NCBI RefSeq assembly: GCF_021130785.1
Contig: NW_025777644.1
Coordinates: 26,271-90,270, forward strand
Direction: 5' to 3'
Source: Homalodisca vitripennis
Taxonomy: Eukaryota; Arthropoda; Insecta; Hemiptera; Cicadellidae
DNA: 64,000 nucleotides
A program made the position numbers and the translations under genes. A model generated the notes under the pieces. That model saw nothing but the letters and a program-made list of their open reading frames with translations. It did no database searches and was not told the DNA's origin. Position 1 is the first letter of the stretch. Each line of letters opens with the position of its first letter. Shown one piece after another: positions 51,459-58,236 of the stretch.

Positions 51459-51816
51459 GGGTAGTGGACTTTTGAATGATTTTATCAACAATTTACCTTT
51501 TGAATTACACGTACCAACTTATCAGTATCTGGGGCCTGGCACAAAACTCGAAAAAAGACTAAAAAGAGGAGATCCTGGTATAAATAAATTAGATCAAGCT
51601 GCTATGGAACACGATATTTTTTATGCAAAACATAGAGACACAAATTCCAGACATATCGCAGATAAAGTTTTGCAAGATAAGGCAATGGATAGATTTTTAT
51701 CAAAAGATGCTAGTTTAGGTGAAAGATTTGTTGCGCTTCCAACAGCTGGAGCAATGTTTTTGAAGAGAAAACTAGGAATGGGAATCGAAGAGAACTTGAA
51801 ATTTTTAACTATATAA
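51451..51816 (+). CDS. parvovirus-type phospholipase A2 domain protein
   Basis: 121 residues from the ATG at 51451, which overlaps the preceding stop. The frame is open further upstream, but the homologous start is here. YLGPG (26-30) is the calcium-binding loop and HD-x2-Y (H54, D55, Y58) the catalytic histidine-aspartate motif of the VP1-unique PLA2 of parvoviruses. DKVLQDKAMDRFL follows. In parvoviruses the domain opens endosomal membranes during entry; the same module is known in adintoviruses. No own TAAATGG motif, so it is probably translated from a shared transcript. Confidence 0.85.
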   Translation: MIEGSGLLNDFINNLPFELHVPTYQYLGPGTKLEKRLKRGDPGINKLDQAAMEHDIFYAKHRDTNSRHIADKVLQDKAMDRFLSKDASLGERFVALPTAGAMFLKRKLGMGIEENLKFLTI

Positions 51817-52267
51817 ATGGAGGTGAATGTAAATTTCAGCAAAAATCAGAAAGAAAAAATAAAATCCGCTTTTAAGAAGAAAATACCCGTTAGTATTCAA
51901 TTTAAAATAGATCAACTAAAAAATGGCGAAGATAAGATATTTTTAACAAATAGACAATACAATAAACTCGAAAAACATAAGAAAAAACAATAAAGGAACC
52001 AGAATAGAATTTTCTTATAATCAGTTGAAAGAACTTAAAAATGGTGGACTTTTGAAAGGTTTATTAGATTTTGGAGAAAATATTCCAGTTGTTAAAAATG
52101 TTGTTCCTTATGTTCGTAAAGCTGCTCCAATCGTTAAAAAAGATGTGATTCCTATTGTTCGAAACATTTTAAATTGGTTAGATAAAGAGTTGGAAGATGT
52201 TACAGGATCTGGATTAGATGAAAAAACTTTGAATTACGTGAAATCAAACATTGAAAAAAAGATTTAA
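51817..52267 (+). pseudogene. pVI/core-like virion protein, +1 break
   Basis: Starts after TTTTTAACTATATAAATGG. A basic N-terminal part (to a stop after KKKQ) breaks at A6 51982-51987 (GAAAAAAC). The next frame gives NQLKELKNGGLLKGLL, then an amphipathic, repeated-valine region (VPYVRKAAPIVKK, then PIVRNIL) and a GSGL motif. Small basic amphipathic proteins of this kind before the protease are common in Polintons and are compared with adenovirus pVI/pX; that role is inference. The frame ends in NIEKKI at A7 52254-52260, where a +1 shift would run straight into the protease. Confidence 0.6.
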
Positions 52268-52682
52268 ACCTTTAACATTCGGGGAATTGGAAGAAATCTG
52301 CAAAAATATTAAACATTTTAGAGGAATCTTCATGAGAGATACATTACCTGAAAAAGTTAAGAAATTTGAATGTGGAATTGTGAATTTAGACTCTATTATG
52401 GGAAGTGGAACGCATTGGATTTGTTATTATAAAAATGATAAGAATGCATGTTATTTTGATTCGTATGGAAGAATTGAGGACAAACCACCTATAGAACTGA
52501 TTAAATATTTGAAAAAATCAAGCGTCTACTACAATGATTCTCAGATTCAAGACTATAAAGATTCCCCAATTTGTGGTCATTTATGTGTTTTTGTTTTGAA
52601 TGAACTGAGTAATGGTAAAGATTTTAAAGAAGTTGTTAACAAATTATTGCTTAATAAATATGGATTCACAAAATATTTTTGA
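52251..52682 (+). CDS. adenain-like cysteine protease
   Basis: Matures virion proteins. 143 residues counted from an in-frame TTG; there is no ATG before residue 28, and the frame is open only from 52242. Catalytic residues: H55 (GTHWICYY), D70 (CYFDSYGR), Q98 or Q100 and C108 (PICGHLC), the adenovirus/C48-type layout. The missing ATG and the upstream A7 suggest it is normally continuous with the preceding pVI-like frame, giving a self-cleaving fusion, or that the start was lost. Its GAAAAAAC neighbour at 52221-52226 is in frame and unbroken. Confidence 0.88.
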   Translation: MKKRFKPLTFGELEEICKNIKHFRGIFMRDTLPEKVKKFECGIVNLDSIMGSGTHWICYYKNDKNACYFDSYGRIEDKPPIELIKYLKKSSVYYNDSQIQDYKDSPICGHLCVFVLNELSNGKDFKEVVNKLLLNKYGFTKYF

Positions 52683-53569
52683 CGTATTTGGAACACAAAT
52701 TATTCAAAATGTAGATAATAGTTTGAATTTTGATAGTTTGAGAAATGAGTTTGATAACAAGTTAGAAAAATTTATTACAAAACCTTCCAGATTCAGATAT
52801 GTTTGCTGTCGAGATTGAAGATTTTAAAGCAGAATATGATAACAAACTTGCAAATTTCATGAGTTCAAATGAAGTTGCTGATAAAATAAAAACATTGGAA
52901 AAAGAAGTTGATGATGGTGTAAAAAAATTATTTACCAATTTAATGTCTCATATCGAAAAAGCTGATAAAATTACTGAAGCGATCAAAGTTGAAAAGAATT
53001 ATGTTAGTTTGGCTAATAAAAAAAGAATTGTCGGTGTTCGACCTGGTATTGACAAACATGATGTTGTTGTTAAAGAACAAATTTTAAAACCTCTAAAATT
53101 ATCAGAAAACATCGATATTGTTGATTTACATGATCCGAATGTTAAAAATGCCTTAGATTTTAAAGGAAAAAGAATTAGCGGTGTTAGTAAAGGAATTAAT
53201 CCATTTGATGTTGTTGTAATGATTCAATTAGAAGATCCTATTAAAATGTTTAATGAACTAAAACAAAATTACGAGAATCATAAACAGCATGTTAAAGATT
53301 TTACAACAGAAGTCTATGACAAGTTAGAAGCCAGAAATAGAAGATCAGTAGACGATGTTGGTGAAATTAATGAAAAACTTACTAATTTTAAAGAGTCTTT
53401 TGATAAGTTTAGTTTAGATGCTACGAAAACTTTTGAGAATATTGGTCATAAATTTGTTGAATACAATGATTCTTATGCTGTCAAATTTCAAAAATTAGAA
53501 AAAAAACTTAATAATATGGAGGAAGATCTTACTGAAATAGGTATTCGCGTAGGGTTTTATGCACGATAA
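52660..53569 (+). pseudogene. fibre-like attachment protein, +1 break
   Basis: Starts within TTAATAAATATGG, overlapping the protease end by 23 nt. The frame shifts +1 at A4 52779-52782. The protein is a long coiled coil with two shaft-like repeats, LANKKRIVGVRPGIDKHDVV and DFKGKRISGVSKGINPFDVV, about 50 residues apart. They resemble the K-R-I-x-x-V...D-V repeats of phage tail fibres. The C-terminal half (from about 53270) is again heptad-rich. Inferred to be the receptor-binding spike of the virion; no receptor domain is recognisable. Confidence 0.6.
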
Positions 53570-53584
53570 ATTTTCCCTAAATAA

Positions 53585-53728
53585 ATGGCGCTCATATATT
53601 GTGTGAGGTGTAAGGCAAAAACTGAAACAAATGATATAAAATACTATGCAAATATCAATGGAGTTAAAAGAATTTCGGGAAAATGTGCTGAATGTAACTC
53701 AAAAAAGAGTCAATTTATAAAAACTTGA
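53585..53728 (+). CDS. small DUF5679-like zinc-ribbon protein
   Basis: 47 residues. CVRC (6-9) and CAEC (34-37) with an intervening strand region and a basic tail ending FIKT. It closely matches the first 48 residues of the integrase (CHKC ... CSKC ... KSKFIK), so the same module exists alone and fused. The start follows TTTTCCCTAAATAAATGG. It lies between the fibre-like gene and the W-repeat gene. Probably nucleic-acid binding. Confidence 0.75.
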   Translation: MALIYCVRCKAKTETNDIKYYANINGVKRISGKCAECNSKKSQFIKT

Positions 53729-53756
53729 TTTTGAAATTTTTTCCTAATAAATAGAG

Positions 53757-54155
53757 ATGGCGGGACATTACAGTGCTTTCGATCTTTTTATCATGCAACA
53801 CGAAAGAGATTTGAAAAAAGAACATTGGGATGACATTTCTCAAAAATATGAATTATCCGAAGATATGATGAGATTATACGTAAACAAATTGAATTGGTAT
53901 AACATTGCTAAATATCAAACTTTATCATCAGAGTTCATTCAAGAAAATATACATTATCAATTAAAAGATCATATGTCTGTTCTTTGTCTCTATCAACACT
54001 TGAGTATAAAGTTTTTGGATGAAAATAAAGATACAGTTGATTGGAACAATATTATAAATAGCGGTTACTATCCTGTGCAAATTTTATTGAAATATGTGAC
54101 CGAGATCGCAAAATTTAAGGAAGAGAATCCTGAATATGACGAAGTAGATCATTAA
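53757..54155 (+). CDS. W-repeat protein of unknown function
   Basis: 132 residues. At least three, perhaps four, ~23-residue repeats: W-x2-I-S/A-x-k-Y-x-L-S-x-e-F/M, at residues about 24 (WDDISQKYELSE), 47 (WYNIAKYQTLSSEF), 71 (LYQHLSIKF) and 95 (WNNI). Similar helical repeats occur in many large DNA virus proteins. The start is preceded by TTTTTTCCTAATAAATAG, a near-motif 9 nt short of the ATG. No further function assignable. Confidence 0.6.
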   Translation: MAGHYSAFDLFIMQHERDLKKEHWDDISQKYELSEDMMRLYVNKLNWYNIAKYQTLSSEFIQENIHYQLKDHMSVLCLYQHLSIKFLDENKDTVDWNNIINSGYYPVQILLKYVTEIAKFKEENPEYDEVDH

Positions 54156-54287
54156 AAATGACTCTAATCTTTTTAATTATTTTACTAAAATTTATATCTT
54201 TTCTTATAAAAACGTACATTAGATCGATGAAAAAATGATATCTTTCTTATACATGATGTTTAAAATTTCTAAATTTTCTCTTATTAA

Positions 54288-55481
54288 ATGGCGGACTACA
54301 GAAAATATGCTAGTGATATTGAAAGGGCGGAGTTTAAAAATTTCTATCCAATTAGTAAACAACATTTGAATGAACCGAATAAAAGAACTGAGTTTAATAT
54401 TGATTTTGGAGATAACTTTTGCTCGTCTAACTTCCAGGTTTATATTTCTGGAACTTTAACAAAACAAGATGGTCAAGCATATCTTGGAACTGATAATGTT
54501 AGATTAATCGATAATTTTATACCGTTTTTATTTTCTAAGATTGAAGTAAGAAAACACAATAAATTGATAGAAGAAGTCGAAAACTGTGGCCAATTAAGCA
54601 CAATTAAAGGAACTATTTCGTATTCAAAAAGTGATGTTATTTCTCAAACTTCTAATGGCTTTGAATCAGATTTTAAATTTGGTGTTTTTGAAGCAGCTGG
54701 AAATTTATCTCATTTTGGATTAGGATTTTTTGAAAATGTTACTATTCCGATCTATAAAGGAGGATTTTATCTAAGTTTTATAAGAGCAGAAGACGATGAT
54801 GTGATTCTGAAGACTGCAACTGGAAATGTTATGCCTGTTGATGGAAAAATAACAATTACAGATTTTTTTATTAGAGTTCCAATGATTGATTATAAAACCA
54901 CGAGTAAAATTAGGTTGATTGATGAAATTACAAAAAGTCAAAACATTATGTTTAATTTTCTAGATTGGCAATGTATTGAACAAAAAGGTATTTCCGGAAC
55001 AACTTATTCGTTCGATATTACAAATATTTATAGAAATATCTTCAATCCCAAGTTCGTTATCATTGGTTTTCAAACAGGTAGACAGAATAATCAAGAAAAA
55101 AATCCTTCAAAGTTTGATAGTTTGGATGTAAAAAATATCAGAGTAAAATTGAACGGTTCTTATTATCCAGATGAATTACAAAACTTAAACATTTCAGGAG
55201 GTCTTTTCAGAATCATGTATCAGATGTATCAAGATTTTAAGAAAGTTTACTGTAATAATAAGGAAATGTATTACAATCCTAAAGAATTTTTAGCGAATAG
55301 ACCTATTTATGTCATTGATACAACAAAGAGTATGACAAATATTTCTGGTTCAAAGAACGATATAATTATCAATATGGATTTTCAAAAAGCTGTTACAAAC
55401 TCGACATGTTATGTGGTTGTGGTTTCTGAGAAATTTTTAGCCTATGATGTGATTAATAACGATATTAGAGAAATTCAGTAA
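54288..55481 (+). CDS. major capsid protein, double jelly roll
   Basis: 397 residues, intact. Conserved Polinton capsid blocks: the N-terminal EFNIDFGDNF strand, FLFSKIEVRKHNKLIEEVEN (about 82-101), STIKGTISYS, the FFIRVPMIDY strand, and a C-terminal domain with GGLFRIMYQMYQDF and a final TNSTCYVVVVSEKF strand. The alternating beta-strand pattern fits two jelly-roll domains forming hexameric capsomers. The start follows TTTCTCTTATTAAATGG. Its intactness, beside broken genes, is notable. Followed by more than 1 kb of non-coding sequence. Confidence 0.88.
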   Translation: MADYRKYASDIERAEFKNFYPISKQHLNEPNKRTEFNIDFGDNFCSSNFQVYISGTLTKQDGQAYLGTDNVRLIDNFIPFLFSKIEVRKHNKLIEEVENCGQLSTIKGTISYSKSDVISQTSNGFESDFKFGVFEAAGNLSHFGLGFFENVTIPIYKGGFYLSFIRAEDDDVILKTATGNVMPVDGKITITDFFIRVPMIDYKTTSKIRLIDEITKSQNIMFNFLDWQCIEQKGISGTTYSFDITNIYRNIFNPKFVIIGFQTGRQNNQEKNPSKFDSLDVKNIRVKLNGSYYPDELQNLNISGGLFRIMYQMYQDFKKVYCNNKEMYYNPKEFLANRPIYVIDTTKSMTNISGSKNDIIINMDFQKAVTNSTCYVVVVSEKFLAYDVINNDIREIQ

Positions 55482-56050
55482 AATTCACGTTATTTTCACT
55501 ATTATTCATCGGATAATTTTAAAACTTTACAGAATTGTTAAAGACATTGATATAAGTATTCATTTTTAATTTCAAAAGAATATCTTAAAAAATGGGGATG
55601 ATATTAACAAAAAACTATTCCAAGGTCATCTTAAGGGTTGGACCGGAAGTTATGATTTTAAAAAATACTTTAATATTTACTGATCCTATATACCAAATTT
55701 CAGCAAAAAAGCTCCAATAGTTCTCGAGATATAAGAGTTTTAAGATAAGGGATGATTGGGGTAGTTTTTGAAAATTTTGTTATTTTCATGAAATTTTAAG
55801 TTGAACTCGCTTGTTTTTGAAGTTTCAGATTTTTCTGATAATTTTTTTTATTTTTTTATGAATATTAAGAAATAGGGGATGATTTCACCCTTATGGATAA
55901 GTTAAGTCGAAAGAGTTAAGTATTTACTATATGTGTACCAAATTTCATTAAAATCGGTTGAGTGGTTTTTGAAATATAAAATTATTAATAAATTTGTAAA
56001 CTAGCAATCCTAATTGAACAACTTATATAGCAGAGATATAGCTTATAACT
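55482..56050. repeat. non-coding stretch, two diverged ACCAAATTTCA copies
   Basis: Two related blocks share GGGGATGAT-like and TACCAAATTTCA(G/T) phrases, at about 55590-55745 and 55870-55990. The second continues ATTAAAATCGGTTGAG. Such sequences are widespread in insect transposon-derived DNA, so this is probably a nested repeat inside the Polinton. Confidence 0.5.
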
Positions 56051-56057
56051 TTCGACA

Positions 56058-56141
56058 CTCTCCGTAGCTCAGTTGGTAAGACGCTTGCCTTCAAAGCCTG
56101 AGGTTCTGGGTTCAAATCCCAGAGCTTCAGGCGCGCTTTTT
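56058..56141 (+). ncRNA. tRNA-like (SINE head) with intact A and B boxes
   Basis: A box TAGCTCAGTTGG at 56065-56076, B box GGGTTCAAATCCC at 56108-56120, T5 terminator at 56137-56141. It is not a working tRNA: 5' CTCTCCG does not pair with the 3' strand, and the anticodon stem (loop CTTCAAA) has mismatches. Instead 56096-56110 pairs continuously with 56118-56132, a 15-bp stem closing the T-loop. Probably a tRNA-derived SINE that entered the Polinton; RNA polymerase III transcription is plausible. Confidence 0.65.
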
Positions 56142-56637
56142 ATTGAGGAAGACATGGTTGTCGTTCAGTGGTTGGGGACAAGTCTTTACACGAGTGGCCA
56201 TAGTGTAATGACTATAGAACAAGCCGAGTAATGACAACTGTGGTTGGCGCGCCATTTGCTTCCTCACCTTTCCACTTCATTCCTTAATTCCTTCTCTTCC
56301 TTAATTCGTACATTCCTTCTCTTCCTTAATTCGTTCATTACATTCATCATTCACATCATTCATTAATACAACATTACACTTACAAAACACCCGACACAAA
56401 TTCCCTAATTGTATCTCTCCATCAACTTCTACACAGTAGTTACCAAAGAAAAATGAGACTTGGGAACAAAAAAATTCCAGAGTCTAAGACCCGAATTACA
56501 GCTCCTAGCCATTAACTTGGTTGGACAGTAGCAGTGCAGGGCCAAGTCTCTAAACAATAGACACCGTAGAAGTTGAATGTGATGTGATTCCCCATAGCGC
56601 AAACACGCACACTAACAACACTACACCAAAGACACAA
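56142..56637 (+). other. tail of the tRNA-like element and simple repeats
   Basis: About 56155-56265 has short complementary pieces (GAGGAAG/CTTCCTC, GTTGTC/GACAAC, the palindrome GGCGCGCC at about 56248). It is followed by TTCCTTAATTC(C/G)T units at 56280-56345. This is consistent with a SINE body and tail; I found no target-site duplication. Confidence 0.4.
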
Positions 56638-56898
56638 TCATTCATTTTGTCTTTTACAATAATTGATGATATTCATATTATTCTCTTTCATTCCTTCTAA
56701 AACTTCAAAAATATACTCTTTCGCTGATGAAAAATCTCGATTTCTTCCGGAATAATCTTTGTAATCGTACACATAATATCCTAAATAGTTGTACAATAGA
56801 ATGAAATTATTTCTATTTATCTCTGTTGTAGAAATGTAAACACAAACATTTGCGCTGAAAAATTTATATCTCGGCAGACTTAGTTCCATAATCTCCAT
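56638..56898 (-). CDS. small protein of unknown function
   Basis: 86 residues. Aromatic-rich central strands (NYLGYYVYDYKDY) and a helical, acidic C-terminal part. The start motif TTTTTTTATAAATGG on the minus strand supports it as a real gene. It diverges from the VLTF3-like gene with only 24 bp between the two ATGs. I do not recognise a family. Confidence 0.5.
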   Translation of the reverse strand: MEIMELSLPRYKFFSANVCVYISTTEINRNNFILLYNYLGYYVYDYKDYSGRNRDFSSAKEYIFEVLEGMKENNMNIINYCKRQNE

Positions 56899-56922
56899 TT
56901 ATAAAAAAATCTTTTTGTTTAA
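56899..56922. promoter_or_regulatory. 24-bp divergent start-motif pair
   Basis: Leftward the sequence reads AGATTTTTTTATAAATGG; rightward it reads AATCTTTTTGTTTAAATGG. Two genes therefore start from opposite strands of a 24-bp spacer, with each T-run occupying nearly all the space. No room remains for conventional upstream elements. Confidence 0.6.
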
Positions 56923-57432
56923 ATGGAAGAGTATAATGCCAACTGTTACAAGTGTTCTAATAGAGGAGAAATTATCGACAAAAGATATTTAGTTTGTAGA
57001 GGTTGTAATTTAATTTTGTTAGAAAGACCTAAACCTAAGAAATTTCGAAATAAATTAACACATTTGAATAACCTGCTTACAAAATTGCAATATGGAGACA
57101 AGAAGCAAACAAAATTTGTTACAGAATTTAGAAAACAGAATAAAAATTTTTACTTATCTCTTGGAACCATTGACAAAATTATTTTCCTTTTCAAAGAATA
57201 CATTAGGTTTGTTGGTTTAAATACACACGTTTATTATGAAAAGATTTTACCTATAATCTTTCACTATTTGGATATTGAATTTGATTACGATTTTAAGCCT
57301 GAAATCTTTGATGATTTTATAGTACATTTGGAGAAATTAAACGAAGAACCTCGTGAAAAGAATGCGGTTTTACTCACATTCTCCCCGACTTCTCGAGTGA
57401 TTGTTAGCAAATTTCATTTTTTCCGTCTTTAA
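56923..57432 (+). CDS. zinc-ribbon protein, VLTF3-like candidate
   Basis: 169 residues. An N-terminal zinc ribbon (CYKC at 8-11, CRGC at 25-28, with D-K-R-Y-L-V before the second pair) is followed by a helical region: FRNKLTHLNNLLTKLQYGD (about 41-59), then helices around 75-100. This layout, a ribbon plus an H-x-N/R-x-L-L-x-x-L/F-Q motif, recalls the late transcription factor VLTF3 of poxviruses and other large DNA viruses. In poxviruses VLTF3 acts at TAAATG promoters, and this element has that motif at most genes. A conventional TFIIB-type ribbon is the alternative. Start motif TTTTTGTTTAAATGG. Confidence 0.5.
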   Translation: MEEYNANCYKCSNRGEIIDKRYLVCRGCNLILLERPKPKKFRNKLTHLNNLLTKLQYGDKKQTKFVTEFRKQNKNFYLSLGTIDKIIFLFKEYIRFVGLNTHVYYEKILPIIFHYLDIEFDYDFKPEIFDDFIVHLEKLNEEPREKNAVLLTFSPTSRVIVSKFHFFRL

Positions 57433-57447
57433 ATTTTTTCTATTTAA

Positions 57448-57612
57448 ATGGAGTTCTTGAAAGAGTTAAATGATATTGGAGAATGTAAGTTTAAAGAGTA
57501 TAAGAAGTTAAATGAATTGGAAGAAAGGAAGAAACATAGAATCTTGAATTTGGAGAAAATAAAAGATAAATTCGGGTTTACAATAATTGTTTACAATAGT
57601 AGTGATTTTTGA
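57448..57612 (+). pseudogene. truncated paralogue of the TIR protein
   Basis: 54 codons. Its first 47 residues align with the 102-residue TIR protein (shared FKEYKKL, KKHRILNLEK and KDKFGFTII). The similarity ends exactly at the inner TIR boundary (57598), after which it runs through TIR DNA to a stop. Start motif TTTTTTCTATTTAAATGG. The copy was cut off when the TIR was copied or converted onto this end. Confidence 0.8.
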
Positions 57613-57661
57613 CACAAATCAGCACAATTTCTGGTCAAATGTTTTCAGATTGTTCTATTTG

Positions 57662-57709
57662 TTATAGAAAAATCTTTTAACTAAATTTAGTTAAAAGATT
57701 TTTCTATAA
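57662..57709. promoter_or_regulatory. 48-bp perfect palindrome, right copy
   Basis: Identical to 41763-41810. Its right arm ends TTTTTCTATAA, continuing TAAATGG into the TIR gene at 57713. Confidence 0.8.
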
Positions 57710-57712
57710 TAA

Positions 57713-58021
57713 ATGGCAGCGCTGTTACAAGAGTTGAATAAGGTTGGTGAACTAAGATTCAAAGAATATAAGAAATTAGTGGAATTGGAAGAAAAAAAGA
57801 AACATAGAATCTTGAATTTGGAGAAAATGAAAGATAAATTCGGGTTTACAATAATTGCCGAGTTGGAAGATTGTAAAGTACACTTGCCGAACAGATTTCT
57901 GACTGTTTTGGATGAGAAAAAGATTAAAGAATTAAACAAAAATGAAAAATTACACTTGGTTGTTACTGGAAAGAAGACTATTAAAGATAAAGACTGTGTT
58001 ACAATTAACTTTGTAGAATAA
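57713..58021 (+). CDS. TIR-encoded small protein, right copy
   Basis: 102 residues, identical to the left-TIR protein; see 41451. Two identical copies at the ends of an otherwise damaged element point to conversion between TIRs or to a recent insertion. Confidence 0.75.
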   Translation: MAALLQELNKVGELRFKEYKKLVELEEKKKHRILNLEKMKDKFGFTIIAELEDCKVHLPNRFLTVLDEKKIKELNKNEKLHLVVTGKKTIKDKDCVTINFVE

Positions 58022-58221
58022 AGATTTTTTATTAAGACTTTTTGATTTTTTCATTAAAAACAGCTTATAAATGTAGAAGCAAACATTGAACAGTAAAACA
58101 GCTAAAGATTCGGTTATTTAACATTCGTGCTTTCCTGTTAGATTTTATTAGATTTGTTTATGGTTCAATGGACAGTATTTTACATTACTGGTGGTCTAGA
58201 ACCGGCATATTCATATCTACT

Positions 58222-58236
58222 TATATATATATATAT
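58222..58236. repeat. right TATATA duplication and (TA)n tail
   Basis: The first six bases match the left flank; the TA run continues to 58236. This is the other half of the microsatellite the element entered. Confidence 0.6.

Larger units (their letters stand above)
41235..58221 (+). mobile_element. Polinton/Maverick (adintovirus-like) element, 16,987 bp
   Basis: The ends are AGTAGATATG... and ...CATATCTACT, exact inverses with the AG/CT termini usual for Polintons. TIRs are about 0.62-0.64 kb and flanked by TATATA. The interior encodes the diagnostic set: protein-primed polymerase B, retroviral-type integrase, FtsK/HerA ATPase, adenain-like protease, and major and minor capsid proteins. 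TIR genes at both ends are identical, and no nonsense substitution is seen in intact genes, so the insertion looks young. Several genes carry +1 indels. Such elements are integrated relatives of eukaryotic dsDNA viruses and can probably form virions. Confidence 0.95.
57598..58221 (-). repeat. right terminal inverted repeat
   Basis: Inverse of 41235-41874. Contains the second palindrome (57662-57709) and the second TIR gene. Ends ...CATATCTACT at 58221, followed by TATATA at 58222-58227. Confidence 0.93.

Noticed and set aside
56058..56134. Functional tRNA gene with anticodon TCA
   Set aside because: The acceptor strands do not pair and the anticodon stem has mismatches, so it is a tRNA-derived sequence.
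41235..58221. Virophage instead of Polinton
   Set aside because: The protein-primed polymerase with endonuclease VII-like insertion, the integrase, and AG/CT-ended long TIRs with a 6-bp duplication fit animal Polintons better, although the promoter idea is virophage-like.
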